Source: Chaetomium olivaceum
Taxonomy: Eukaryota; Ascomycota; Sordariomycetes; Sordariales; Chaetomiaceae
Length of the DNA: 64,000 bases
Assembly: GCA_039881045.1 (NCBI GenBank)
Contig: JAYWVB010000007.1
Span: 372,001 to 436,000 of the forward strand
Direction of reading: 5' to 3'
This document shows, one piece after another, positions 45,101-56,309 of this stretch; positions within the stretch are counted from its first letter, which is position 1, and each line of letters opens with the position of its first letter. The notes under the pieces were generated by a model. That model ran no database searches. It was not told the DNA's origin and saw only the letters and a program-made list of their open reading frames with translations. A program made the translations under genes and the position numbers.

Positions 45101-45526
45101 CGGTTCGGCCTGCCCGTTACGATCCACCACCCGGGCAGTGTGACGGGGGAGGGCGCGCCAGAGTCAGATTTGATGAGCAATGTGATCAGGTACTCGGAGC
45201 TGACCAGGGCGGTGCCCGAGTTGGCTGGGTCCTCCTTGGCCAGTGGGTTTGCGGTGGAGTTCGTGTCGGTTGAACAGGTTGCTGAGACGATTATTGGGAG
45301 CTTGATGAATTTAGTAACACCGGTGGCTGATGGCGTTAGGTTTGTTCGGGAATTTGGGCAGGGGGCGCCGATGGCGTGGGTTGAGGTCAAGACAGAGCTG
45401 GAGAGGAGGACCGGAGAGATAATCACGGTCCTCCCTGCTTTGGAGTGGGTGGGGGAGGTTGAAAAGGCAGGTATGAACCCTCTGTTGGCTGTGTATTTGC
45501 GGAAGGTATTTGGAGGTGCCACTTAG
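33198..45526 (+). CDS. PKS-NRPS hybrid synthetase, cytochalasan type, about 4005 aa (several apparent frameshifts)
   Basis: Domain order and landmarks: KS (33.2-34.7 kb; [25 protein letters not shown]), AT (35.0-36.0; [16 protein letters not shown]), DH (36.2-37.2; [17 protein letters not shown]), a degenerate C-methyltransferase (37.3-37.8), psi-ER (38-39.5), KR (39.5-40.1; [20 protein letters not shown]), ACP (40.5-40.7; LGVDSLIS), C (41.1-42.3; YHHIAIDG), A (42.5-44.1; [26 protein letters not shown]), T (44.2-44.4; GGSSL) and R (44.56-45.5; [18 protein letters not shown]). It should build a reduced polyketide, amidate an amino acid and release an aldehyde. Five introns: 33406-33472, 34244-34303, 37398-37460, 39670-39735, 40482-40531. 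Frame breaks: about 35638 in AT (one extra base in a C run), a compensating pair at about 37208-37275 after DH, five extra bases at about 42980 in the A3 motif, one missing base within 44480-44550 before R. Length is a multiple of three once these are allowed for. Amino acid and chain length cannot be predicted here. Confidence 0.92.
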
Positions 45527-45759
45527 ATTTAGACCGGCATAAGGGCATTGGTTTGTACATGTTTGGAGAGGGCGCGGCAGTGGGGGATACCGACCCCTGA
45601 ATGTGGATGGGACGTTGTCTATTGCGTAGATCTCTGTTTTCAAGTCGTTTGCGTATATCATTAGTACTTAGAGCTCATTTTTTCAATGTGATTTTCTTGA
45701 AGCGTTAGCCTCCGGAGAGCGTGAAAGATTGATATAAGGGAATACCACGAGTGACGCCA
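45527..45759. other. downstream flank of the PKS-NRPS
   Basis: Short spacer between the cluster's last stop codon and the F-box relic; nothing recognised. It marks the right border of the cluster. Confidence 0.5.
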
Positions 45760-46500
45760 CCGGAGTGTCAACAACGCGGCCGACGTGCTCCCGCTCTTCT
45801 CCCTCCCGGCTATCGAGAGCCTATCGGTCTCGGTTGACAATAGCTCACCCCTGACATCGCTCACACTGTTCCGACTTCGCGAGACAAGGCTGAACTTTTG
45901 TCCTCTCGTCATTCAAATCACTCAAGAGGCTGCATTGACATTGCTATTACGATGAACGCCTAGACATTCATGCAAGTTCGCACGTGATCGACCTAGAAGC
46001 CGTGACCGAGGCACTGCATCACGTCTCCGAGACATTGACAGAGCTGGTCGTCGAGCCTGTATCCGAGCCTGATTATCTGCGCGGGTAGTACGAATCGCCG
46101 GGCCGTGAGCTCAAAGAGTTCTTGAAAGGCCTGGCGAAGATGCGACGTCTCCAAAGACTCGAGATATCATGGGCTTTCCTCATGGGCATGTCGCCGGACT
46201 CTGTGTTGAAGACGGTTGTGCGCCTGCACGAGGTGCTTCCTCCAAGCCTAGAAATACTCGACTTGACGGATGGTCTGCTCGACTATGAGCGGTGGGATTG
46301 GGAGGACGACGTGTTTGTCCATGGGATCAAAGCCACGCCTGGAAGTCATGAGTCTACATCATTGTTGCTCGGGTTGCGATCCATAGCGTTACCCACATCG
46401 TCCCATGATACTGATAGTAACTGTATTTGCGACGAGCTCGGCGAGATGGGCTCCCGGTTTGGTATTGAGCTGGGGCGCGCCCAGCGCAGGGATACTCTTT
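45760..46500 (+). pseudogene. F-box/LRR-type protein relic
   Basis: Pieces of a leucine-rich-repeat-like F-box protein are visible in order but in broken frames: LPLFSLPAIESLSVSVDN, VIDLEAVTEALHHVSETLTELVV, then KGLAKMRRLQRLEISWAFLMG and VLPPSLEILDLTDGL. Stops interrupt it (TGA near 45952, TAG near 46087), and no F-box N-terminus is present. The content matches the large, quickly decaying families of fungal F-box/LRR genes that act as substrate adaptors for SCF ubiquitin ligases. Gene remains and the LINE insertion beyond it indicate an unstable cluster border. Confidence 0.65.
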
Positions 46501-46502
46501 GC

Positions 46503-46564
46503 TTGTTCAGGGGTAGGGGTCTTTTGTTTTTCCGTTTTGCGCGTTGCATTTTCAGCTGTATATA
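46503..46564. repeat. dispersed repeat A, copy 2 (left part)
   Basis: Matches 3353-3410. The homology resumes at 47142 after the LINE insertion, so the element was cut by it. Confidence 0.6.
46550..46564. repeat. 15-bp target-site duplication, left copy
   Basis: TTTCAGCTGTATATA, identical to 47142-47156 on the other side of the LINE fragment. Confidence 0.85.
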
Positions 46565-47141
46565 TTATTATTCATACCCCGCTATGCCCTAAGGCGTGCC
46601 GGACCTTCAGCTATTTAATGTACAGGAAAACCGCGCCCTCGCGGGCCGGATGAAAAACCCATACCGACAGTTAAGGAAAGTACATGTGCGTGAGCCTGCG
46701 TATACAAAGAGAGGAGGCCTCCTGGCCTCCGAGGGAGGTGCGTGCTAGGCCGCCGCTTCTAGCTCAAGCCTCCTGGCCAAACTGAACATCATCAGCCTCC
46801 CCGAGTCCATTAGCCATTCCAGGACCCTCCCCGCGAGCCGTGCCGATGCAGGATCAATACCGTGTAGAACAGAGTAAAAGTCCCGTCGCGTTCGAATATC
46901 AGTTCTCTCCCATCTTCGAGTCAGCGGTGGAGCCAAACACCACACCACCAGGTGTTCGGCAGTCTCCCGTCCCTCGCCGCACTGGCAGGCGGGCGTTAGG
47001 ACCTCTGGGACTCCCCGTGTAAACAGAAAGTCCCGTAGGCCTATTGCCCCCGTTCGGATCTGGACCAGCAGAGAACTCCTCGCCTTGGTGAGACCGTCGT
47101 GCCGTCTTAGCGTTTCATCTCGGAATAGCGTCTCTCGCTGA
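46565..47141 (-). mobile_element. 5'-truncated Tad-type LINE (non-LTR retrotransposon) insertion
   Basis: The 577-bp insert is bounded by a 15-bp direct repeat. On the minus strand it is open from the truncation point to a TAG at 46745-46747 and encodes the C-terminus of a LINE ORF2, including ARSSLLVQIRTGAIGLRDFL, a zinc-knuckle-like CQCGEGRETAEHLVVWC and the terminal SLARRLELEAAA typical of fungal Tad-clade elements. A 3' UTR of about 180 bp and an AATAATAATA tail follow towards 46565. Truncation at the 5' end, an A/T-rich tail and target duplication are hallmarks of target-primed reverse transcription. This copy cannot move on its own. Confidence 0.87.
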
Positions 47142-47156
47142 TTTCAGCTGTATATA
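47142..47156. repeat. 15-bp target-site duplication, right copy
   Basis: Identical to 46550-46564. Sequence following it continues repeat A. Confidence 0.85.
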
Positions 47157-48929
47157 AGAAGGCTCGGGATGGACCAGTCTCTTGGTCTCAAGCAGAGAAG
47201 GAAATCAGACATCAAGTTCACCAACTTTCGAAAGTAAAGGATCCGCCACGATAATGCAACGCAGCGACGTGTGACTGCGTGCTTCTTCCCCTGAACAGAG
47301 GGGGGACACTTGTTTATTTGCCTGCCAGATGGTTACGGGGTGAGTTTGCATCTCGCATGGCTAAACAGTTCATGCACAGAGACAGGAGTTTCGGTGTTGT
47401 GATGCCCTGCGTCCAGTTTTGCAGATGCAGTCAAACCCAGCACTTGATCAGTATCAGCTTTAGGTCATATTATTGGAGGTTCCATACCCTTGTCTTCATT
47501 CGAGTACCGCCAGAGCCAGGGGGGGAAATACTAGTACCAGACACCCGGCTGGCACAGCAGATCATATAGATACGTATCTAAGCATGGTATAGTTTGTTCC
47601 TATGATGGTAGCTAATGACGAAGCTAACAGGCCAACTGATCGGGGTAAGCAATTCCGAGCCGAGCCATTCGTGTCGAAAGACTCGACAAGTGTGAGCAAA
47701 TTAGAATAGGCGACATCTTCCGGCCACTGTGGCTGGCGCCGTTTGCTATAGTCAAGGAGGCGGCGAGTGTCCGGGAACGCAAACTAGATCTCTTTCAAGA
47801 GAATATCAGGTCTCGAGAGGTCGGCAATGCAGAGGCAGCAGCCAATACAGTGTATTTTGTGTGCAGCAGATCGACAATGGGAAAGAAGGGGCACGGCAAC
47901 AAAAGCATGTCTCTTCTTCCCACGCTGTCTACCTACCTATAAAATCTCTAAGCTCCAACTTTTTCCCCACTCCTCAGCTGATTTTGACACAATTATTCAA
48001 GGGTTGCAGCATGTTCTAACGTTATCCGTCAGTCTGTAGGAAGCGAGCGTCGTAACTCGTTGGTGTGACTGAAAATCCGCTCGCATTGAAAGGCCACAAG
48101 CGGTGATACCACCATCTGCCTGCATACAGACTCTCCTATCCTATTGTTGCTGGGCGCAGGCGGTTATGCACGGTAGGGGTCGTTGTGGGTGTCGCGGATC
48201 GAACACATCTTGAGCGCATGTTGCAGAGCCAGCAACCACAGCTACCACTCTCATAGATACACGTCTTAACAATCCATCATAGTTAACACGAAAATTTCAC
48301 AGCTTGTCTGATCATCTGGGAGACTGATTTGCGTTAAATCTACGTTGTAGTTGCTCGGTTGCTGTGACAAGATGCTGTGAAGCTGAGCCTTTAACCTAAG
48401 GTATCATGTACGCCGAGAGGTACGTTTCGTCTGCTTGGCCGCGTTCTTACTATACCATATATGGTGATGATCGAATCCCCTCCAGCGTCGTTCTCGCGGG
48501 AGCCGCGATAAACTCACACGACTGGGTGGTGCCCACCAAGGCACGATTTGCCAAGAGCTGAAATTGAAACAATGCTCTGCCGAATCCGAGTTAGGTGAAT
48601 GTGCTACCCACTCAAGGCCAGGTAATCGGCTCCAAGCTCAGGTCGGTGCGGAATCCCGCAAAAGATCGACGACTGGCATGAAGAGAAGCTGTTGGCGACA
48701 GAAGACGGCGTCGCCTTGGCATGTTTTTCTCAGCATACCATTTCTTCGGAGCTCGAGTTGCATGTAATGCAAGAAGGTCGCATAGGCAAGTGTTTGGGGG
48801 TCAAAATAAATAAACGTGAAGAGGGACTCGACTAACAGTAAAGCATGGATAGGATTAGCCCGATGACCGGATCTCCTCCAGCCTTCTCGCACGAGCTATA
48901 AGACGGCCACGGTCTACCGCTCGCCTTCT
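47157..48929. other. gene-poor stretch
   Basis: No supported gene. A frame open across about 47695-47935 encodes IGDIFRPLWLAPFAIVKEAASVRE and looks more gene-like than its surroundings, but has no start or homology I recognise; it may be a relic. Confidence 0.4.
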
Positions 48930-48959
48930 TTCCTATAAATCAACCTATTCCCCCATAGC

Positions 48960-49615
48960 CTCTAAGGATAACGCGATCCTCGCCAGACTATCACCAACAT
49001 CTCGCATAGCTTTCTTCCAACTTAAGATAGGCCCCGGAATCCCCATTGCTCTTATCGAACCCAACCGGCAAATAGCGAAACGTTTCCAAGAGGTGCAGCA
49101 GAGAGACGATACATTCGAAGGTACGTCCCCAGCAAACTTACACCTCTCACTTTCCATTCCCATTTCCCATCTCCTATCTTTCCACCCCATTGAGTCCTCC
49201 CCCGTCCGAAATACACCAGACCAGACACGGCACACGAGCTAAGCAACGCAACAGTGGTGCACGTGTGCCCAGGAACTGATGAGGGGCACTCGAGGAACTC
49301 GAAACCGTTCTTTCCGGCGACTTGGCGGAACCCCCGGCGTCCGGGCTCGGCAGCAACGCCAACGTCCCCGGCGAGTACCGCCGCGTACCGCGGGTCGTCG
49401 TGATGGGCGTGAATGCAAATCCCGATGACGAGAGGTTTGTCCGTCAGGTTGTCAATAACGCGTCTAAACCGCCCGTCTTCGTGTTCTTGGGCTTTCTCCC
49501 GTCCAGCCCCTGGGTAGCTACCGCCTCGATCATCGACACCATGCACAAAATGCTGGATGTGGGCCAAATCACGCCCGAAGACGACCCAAACGACGTGCGC
49601 TGGGCGACCGATTAA
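48960..49615 (+). pseudogene. unrecognised gene or relic, two exons, apparent frameshift
   Basis: A coding-like segment (ASKDNAILARLSPTSRIAFF; GIPIALIEPNRQIAKRFQ) ends in a good donor (GAAG|GTACGT at about 49120) and could join an acceptor at about 49252 to VVHVCPGTDEG. The frame then shifts inside a GGGG run at about 49286-49289 and continues ELETVLSGDLAEPPASG ... VVVMGVNANPDDERFVRQVV to a stop at 49615. Both parts read as one protein with Pro/Asp-rich loops. I found no start codon upstream and do not recognise the family. It is either a partial relic or a real gene with a missed first exon and one sequencing error. Confidence 0.4.
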
Positions 49616-50462
49616 GGGGACGAATAGGGCTGACGCGGGGTTACTCGAAGTATTGGGCCGGGTTGTGATGGCCTGTGCCGGGTTGGGCTTGGTAGTAGCA
49701 CCGACCTTGGATCGTGAGTGTGGTATTTGGATACCTCATACTGGGTATTGGGCAGCCTGTGTTCTGCCCTAGAATCTCCCTGGCTGCCTCACGCTGTATG
49801 AAGTTTGCAATTACATCACATTCTTGTCTGCTTTCATGATTGATCCTGCCCCGTATGACCGAATCTCCGACGCTCAGTTCATCGATGATTGTCGGGTAGA
49901 GGTGTTAACAGCAAGGGCTAGCTACAGGCAGAAGGTTATCAGCATAGTAGGTCTCCTTAGATTCTCATTTATTATAGCTAGGTAGTTATGGACGTGCTGT
50001 CCACTCAAGGCCAGATGGCCGTTTCCTGGCTATAGCTAGTTGACGTAGGTCGTATGTAGGTACATACTTGACCCCAGCAGCCCACAAGCTCTTCTACGCA
50101 TTTTTGGTGCATCACCAGGGGTGTTATTCGAGACCTCTCCAAGCACCTGCAACCATATCATACAACGTATCTCATTCCTACACTCGCGACGCCATATACT
50201 TGCGCCACCTTCTATATCTTACACGCGCCAGCCACCTAGACTTTCCGCCTAGCTGACTCGCAATAAACAACACATCGGGTACTCAACATGATCCGCATAA
50301 CAACTACACAAGACTGATGAGTCTCCGTCCCAACGGCCACCCAACCTCCAAACCCACACGCCCAGCATCCCGGGCCAACAAATGGCCCCCGGGCCAACAA
50401 ACGACCCCCCAAGCCAAGCACCCCCCAACCTCCAACAAACCAACCAACCCAGAACACCCATC
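49616..50462. other. gene-free stretch
   Basis: No gene or repeat recognised. The right end contains C/A-rich sequence that is probably the 3' UTR of the next gene. Confidence 0.45.
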
Positions 50463-51962
50463 TCAACCCAACGTCTTGAACAGATCCCCCGCGTACTGCA
50501 CCGCCAGACCACCATACTTGACCACCTCCTCCCTCGTGCCCGCACGGTCCATATCCTCGGTATAGATCGCCAGACACTGCTCCAGCGTCTTGCGCGACTG
50601 CAGCATGCTCCTGCTCAGCTTCGCCCGCACCTCTCTCGCCTGAGTCGCCTGAGCCGCGGCAGCCGAACCAGCCCGCGGCGTTCCCCCAACACCACCACCA
50701 CCACCAAGCTCCCCATCCACACCTCCACTTCCACTTGCACAACCACCACCAGCCACCCCATCCCCCTGCATATTCCCAGCACCAGCACCAGCACCAGCAC
50801 CGCAGCGCAACGCGCCCACCTCCCCAGCCACCTTCACCAGCGCGTTGAACAGCATGGTGTGGCGGGTGGCAGCGCGCAAACCGTCGCGGTCGAGCCGCTC
50901 ATGCAGGCGGGCGATGTCGGAGCGGAGGCTGGCTAGTTCTTGCTGCACGGCTGCGATGTGTTGCTGCTGCTGCTTCTGTTGGTCGTGGATGTTGGTTGGG
51001 TGGAGCAAGGTGTTGTTTTTGTTGGTGTTGTTGGCGGTGTTGTTGTTGTTGCTGTTGTTGGGGATGGGGGTGAGGGTTGCGGAGAGGTGGGCGGAGAGGG
51101 CGCGGAGTTGTTTGTTGATTGATTTGAGGGTTTTGGTGCCGGAGGGGGTGGTTAGGGCGGGAGGGGTCGCGGGGGAAGGGTTGGTGTCTATGTCCATGTC
51201 CATGTTGGTGATGGCGTTGGGAGGGGATTTGGCGGTGTTGTTGTCGTCCTTGTTACGCTTCGGGGATTTAGATTGCTTGATTGTCGGAATGGGGTTTGGG
51301 TAGGCCTTGAAGGTATAGTCGCGGGGTGGGGCAAAGTCGCTGAGGGGAGTGAGCTCTTTGGACTCGTAGACCGGTGTCTTCTTGTTGGTCTTGGTTCTGG
51401 AAGGCCCGGCTATAGCAGGGCTCTGTGGGGTATAGTTCCTGATGCGCTGCTTGAGCTCACTGCTGGCCTCGCCCCTTATCTTCCGGGTATTGGCCTGTGT
51501 TGTGAGGTATCCCAGAGCAGCGGGATGCGCCGCGCCATTGTCGGCGTCTTCCCTAGCCTTGACTTCGTTCTTCTTCACTTCGTTATCCTCGAGCTCGCTG
51601 TTTTTGAGACTCTCGAGCCCCTTCTCGAGCTCCCTCTCGCGCTCCTTCCGTTTATTCTTCTTGAGCTCGCTGTTTTGCGACTTCTCCGACTTTGAGACGT
51701 GAACTTTCGGCGTATCTTGAAGCGGAAACGGAAGAGGAGGATAGATTGGGGTCTCCTTCCGAGCGACGCCTGTGCCAGCTATCTTGTCGGGGCTGCCCGA
51801 GCCGTCTTGCTCGATGCTGCCGCTTGACTTTTCGGCCATCATGGAGCGGTGCCTTTTGGTGGGCCTGGCCCTCTTAGCGCGATTCGCGGTCGGGGACTCG
51901 TGGAGTTCGTCGTCGAAGCTACGCTTGATCGGCCCGACATTGGGCGAGGAAGGGAAATCCAT
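50463..51962 (-). CDS. nuclear low-complexity coiled-coil protein, 499 aa
   Basis: ATG at 51962 (MDFPSSPNVGPIKRSFDDE) is the first in frame; the frame extends upstream only through a GTG. The protein is charged and disordered, with nuclear-localisation-like basic patches (KRARPTKRHRS; KKNKRKERERELEK), an Asn/Pro/Thr-rich middle with NNSNNNNTANNTNKNN, a coiled-coil (about 360-420: QQQQHIAAVQQELASLRSD, ARLHERLDRDG), a Gly/Ala-rich spacer and a conserved-looking C-terminus (REVRAKLSRSMLQSRKTLEQC, IYTEDMDRAGTREEVVKYGG). No catalytic domain is present. It could be a chromatin or kinetochore-associated factor, but that is a guess. Length is open and unbroken. Confidence 0.75.
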   Translation of the reverse strand: MDFPSSPNVGPIKRSFDDELHESPTANRAKRARPTKRHRSMMAEKSSGSIEQDGSGSPDKIAGTGVARKETPIYPPLPFPLQDTPKVHVSKSEKSQNSELKKNKRKERERELEKGLESLKNSELEDNEVKKNEVKAREDADNGAAHPAALGYLTTQANTRKIRGEASSELKQRIRNYTPQSPAIAGPSRTKTNKKTPVYESKELTPLSDFAPPRDYTFKAYPNPIPTIKQSKSPKRNKDDNNTAKSPPNAITNMDMDIDTNPSPATPPALTTPSGTKTLKSINKQLRALSAHLSATLTPIPNNSNNNNTANNTNKNNTLLHPTNIHDQQKQQQQHIAAVQQELASLRSDIARLHERLDRDGLRAATRHTMLFNALVKVAGEVGALRCGAGAGAGAGNMQGDGVAGGGCASGSGGVDGELGGGGGVGGTPRAGSAAAAQATQAREVRAKLSRSMLQSRKTLEQCLAIYTEDMDRAGTREEVVKYGGLAVQYAGDLFKTLG

Positions 51963-53633
51963 GTTGTTCGATTGAGAACTGTCTAGGATTGAACTAGAGT
52001 TAGAATCTGTATGATTGGATAAGTGTGATTGTGATCCTATAAAGATAGTCGCTCGACTCACTTCCAGTTGGCAACGTGGATAGTTCCTGTCCCATCACTT
52101 GAGGAATTCAAAGCCGGGAGTCAAAATACGATGTCCCGGTAGGTGGCGAGAGAGGAAATGTTAACCGAGGGTAAGAAGTTGACTGCAGTTCCCGTTTACG
52201 TCTATTCAAGGTGAATCGCGATGAGATGAAGGACTTGAAGGAAGGAGGAAAAGGTGGTGGTATTGAATTAAGGTAACTGGAAAAGGAAACAAGAAACAAG
52301 AGTACAAAAAAAGTCGCGACTTTAGCTGGCAGTGGCTGGAACGGAGCAAGTTTTCAGATCTGTGGCACTTCCATTGTTTTCTTTTTTTTGGCGGGGGATG
52401 TAAACAACAGTTGCGAAGTTCAGGTAAAAGCATTTAACGGGAGCCTCAGTTCATTACGATACTGTACCCATTAGAAACCGAGAGATCATTCCTTAGGAGC
52501 AAGTCCTTTGGGCAAGTAACAAGCCACCTATCGGGCTCAACCCCTAAAATCGTTGCCAAACGAGTAAAGTGAATAGGAGAGTTCCATCTTTGGGTTTGAT
52601 GCTATGATACCCCGGTGATAAAAGTTATTAATTCTTTCCAGAAGTCGAGTATGTTGTCCGTTCATTTTGCATCTGGTTTGGATGCAACTCATACACATAA
52701 CTCAACCTGCTCATGAACAAAGTGGGCCAACCCAACAACAACGCCTTCAGAGGGAGTTACCAGTTATTGACATCATTGACAATAGAATCCAACGAGGAAG
52801 TCATTGGATTTCGTAACCGTTGTTTGCTTGCAGCCAGCCAAAGAAATCCCAATTAGATTTGCTCACTGTCTCACTCTGTTACTAGTGCAAACCGCCACTT
52901 TTCGGAACGCCGGCAACCCTTAGCGGGTGGTCGCGCAGGCAGAGGCGTTGTCGTGTGTTGGTTCGCCGTTGAGTGTTGAAACTTGAAACATGTTCCCTTT
53001 TCGGTCTGGCCGTTTTACCAAAAGGCTTATTTCACTGCCAAGGCGGCACAGAATCCATTCGGCCACGCGTTGGCCCCGCTCTCAATACGAATGCGCTAAC
53101 CCTCTCTGGGAAGTCCCCGTATTGGTGCCATCACAGGGACCAACGAGGAGACTCGATTTCACGCGCTCCCCGCAAGCACAGCCCCATTGTCGTTCCTTTC
53201 GGTCCCTGGAATTTTGGGGGCTGACACGCAGGTGGACAGAGAACACACCCTAGCTAACCTGCATTTTCTGTCCAGTCCCGCACCGAGGACCCCTGTCAGG
53301 GGAGTGCGAACCATCAGACTGGCGCCCTGGCCTGGCCAACAGCGCGGGAACAGAGCGGGCCTTACGTCAGTTTACGAGGAGAGACGGAAAAGAAAGGAAA
53401 CCATCCAGCCTCATTCAACAAGATCTGATGAACCCGAAAACCGAGTCGCTCGGGTCTACAGCGTAGTGCCTCGAGCCACGACCGCATTCCCGCCGCAATT
53501 TCTCCATCGACCACCACATTACACGACCCGAACGATCCGTCGAATACCTTCGCTTCAACCCCTCCACTCGCCAACTCGCCAACCCGCCTGACAGCCGACA
53601 GCCGGTGTGTCCCGGCCGAGTTTGCAGAACAAG
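51963..53633. other. intergenic region between divergent genes
   Basis: No gene or repeat recognised in about 1.7 kb. It serves as the upstream region for the coiled-coil protein (left) and GH76 gene (right). Open frames at 53187-53591 are judged to be leader sequence of the latter. Confidence 0.45.
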
Positions 53634-55254
53634 ATGAAGATGGGATGGACAATGGCGCCAAAGGCGACAGCGTTACTAGGCGCCCTGCTGCTTGCAGCGC
53701 CCGGCGCAAGCGCGCAGGCCGCCAAGCTGGAGGTCGACCTTGATTCATCATGTGAGTTGACCAGCCGTCGACGGGTATTTTTTGATTCGACTACGGGGGT
53801 CGTGCGGAACTGCTGCTAATGTATGTACCAAAACAGCCTCGATTAGGTCGGCGGCCAAAATCGTTGCGGCCAACCTCATGACCTACTACCACGGAGACGA
53901 GCCCGGTCAGACCCCGGGTATCCTCCCCGGGCCGCCGCCGGCGGCGCCCTACTACTGGTGGCAGGCCGGTGCCATGTGGGCACCATCGTCGACTACTGGT
54001 TCTACACGGGCGACGACCAGTACAACGCCGAGGCGATGCGGTCCATGGTGTTCCAGGCCGAGGCCCCCGTCAATGCCTACATGCCGCGCAACTGGACAGC
54101 CTCGCTAGGCAACGACGACCAGGGCTTCTGGGGCATGGCCGCCATGCTCGCCGCCGAGGTCAACTTCCCGAACCCGCCCGACGACCAGCCGCAGTGGCTC
54201 GCCCTCGCCCAGGCCGTCTTCAACACCCAGGTCGCCCGCTGGGAGGATGCCGACTGCGAGGGCGGCCTGCGCTGGCAGGTCGAGCACACCAATGGTGGCT
54301 ATGACTACAAGAACACCATCGCCAACGGCGTGTTCCTGAACATTGCCTCGCGCCTGGCCCGCTACACCCGCAACGAGACCTACAGCTTCTGGACCGAGAA
54401 GACGTGGGACTGGCTCGTGGCTCGGCGCTATATCGACGACGACTACAACGTCATGGACGGCGGCCACATTCCGTACCAGTGCACCGACGTGAACCCGGTC
54501 CAGTTCTCGGCCAACGCCGCCATCCTGATCCACGCCGCCGCCGTCATGTACAACCACGTATGTCTCTTTTTGTTTCCCCTTTTTCTCCCCAACCCAGCCC
54601 CAACCCAACCAATCCCACCCAAAACCTATCAAAAACCCAACTAACCCACCCCCCTCCTCTCTCCAGACCGAAGGCGACACGCGCAGCAAATGGCGCGGCC
54701 GCGTCGCCGGCCTGCTGAACCGCACCACCGAGCACTTCTTCCCGGAGGGCATCATGGTCGAGCGCCCCTGCGAACTCGCCGACCGGGTGCAGTGCAACAC
54801 CGACCAGCACTCGTTCAAGGGCTACATGCACCGGGCGCTGGCCACCGTCGCCGTGCTGGCGCCCTTCACCTACAGCGACGTGCTCAAGACGCTGCGGTCG
54901 TCGACCGAGGGGTGCGTGTCGTCGTGCCTGAGCGACGGCACCTGCGGGTTCCGCTGGAACACGGGCGAGTACGATAACGATGTGGCCGCGGGGCCGGCGG
55001 GGCAGCAGATGAGCGCGCTGGCCGCCCTGTCCACCCTCCTGATCGACCAGAGCAGGGTCCTCAACGGCCCGCTGACCAACGCCACGGGCGGGACGAGTAA
55101 AGGGGATCCGAACGCGGGGCAGAAGTTCCAGGGCTCGTCGCCCCCGAGGGAGATCACGGCGGGCGATCGCGCCGGGTCGGGCGTGCTTACCGCCGTGGTG
55201 CTGGCGTCGTTTTTGGGCGGCATCGTGTGGATGGGTATGGGGTGGTCGGAATAG
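53634..55254 (+). CDS. GH76 mannan endo-1,6-alpha-mannosidase, Dcw1/Dfg5-like, GPI-anchored (apparent frameshift)
   Basis: Exons 53634-53751, 53837-54557 and 54667-55254. The N-terminus is a signal peptide (ALLGALLLAAPGASAQ). Family landmarks: WWQAGAMW near the start of the barrel, the catalytic Asp pair in GNDDQGFWGMAA, RWQVEHTNGGYDYKNTIANG, and a Cys-rich C-terminal part (EGCVSSCLSDGTC). The end (SGVLTAVVLASFLGGIVWMG) is a GPI-anchor type hydrophobic tail. Dcw1/Dfg5 enzymes link GPI-anchored mannoproteins to the wall glucan and are needed for growth. The frame shifts once at about 53978-53980: one base is missing in a G run inside the strongly conserved W-G-x3-D-Y region. Since this gene family is important for viability, a sequence error is more likely than a null allele. 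Confidence 0.88.
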
Positions 55255-56309
55255 AGGAAAGTTGGGGGGATTGGGAGGGGTGGTTTGTTGCTTAGCTGGG
55301 TGGTGGCACTTCCTTAAGGTCTAGGGATGGGTGAATAGCGGGTTGGGTGGCTGGATGCGTGGGATCTTTTGTGTCTTGAGCGTTGGACAGCAAGCGTTGG
55401 CAATGCGATGCGAAGCGATGCAGTGCAAGGCCGGTAATGCTCAGCTGGGCGTCTGTCCTTTTCGGTGGACCTTTTCTATGGCGTTGGAATGGGACATGTG
55501 CTTATATGTAGTACGACTATTGGCTTCGGGGTATATGTGGTTTCGGGTTCTTGTCGAGTTCACTTCTTCTGTTTTGTTTTAGCAGCTCGCAATAGATCGG
55601 GGCATGTTGCTCGTGTTATGAAATTATGGCTGGGCTTGTGATGTGCTTCGTTGAAGGTCCTGGCAATATCCACCACCACCGCGTTGCTCCGTGATTCTGC
55701 GAGTTTTATTTTGCTCAGCTTCGTTTAGCATATGTTTCCTTTGAGGCCCTCATCTCACGAACAGATGGAGCCGTAAATGGGGTAGCTGGGGTACATACAA
55801 GTCAGATCCCAGTTGCGTGAGCTCAGACATACGGCGGGCTTTTAGCATCAAGGGCATCGTGAAGACTCAAGATAGTGGCACCTGATACTCTAGCGCTGGC
55901 ATGCTTCTCGTTTGACGCTGAAATAAGAGCAAGGCACATATCCGTGGACCAACTACTGAGCAATATCAACCCATTAAAATCCCTGTGAGCCAAGTCCAAT
56001 ATAATGTTCTAATCCTACACGATGCCCTGAAAAGACATCTCCTAATCCCACATAACACTCAAGCCAAGTAAAGAAGAAAGTGCTTGACCGCCTGATTCTC
56101 ATCCACCCCATATAAGTACCTCAATGAATAAGAGACAAATGCCATCCCCATCCCGACTTCTCGCATCACACCACTTTCATGAAGCGAAGACCAATAGCTG
56201 TCGCCCCCGATAACCAGAGGGCGAAAATAGGCACAGAAAAAGTGCCAGGGCTCCCTCCATCCACCCCGTCTCCCTTCATATATCTTCAAACCCATATGTC
56301 AGTCAGTGC
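55255..56309. other. gene-free stretch
   Basis: No gene recognised. The first part is probably the 3' UTR of the GH76 gene. Confidence 0.45.

Noticed and set aside
17001..45526. Myceliothermophin-type decalin cluster
   Set aside because: The lipocalin-like enzyme and trans-ER fit, but the FUS2-type hydrolase beside the PKS-NRPS is the cytochalasan hallmark.
53187..53591. Open frame upstream of the GH76 gene
   Set aside because: No domain, no signal peptide and poor codon use; taken as leader sequence.
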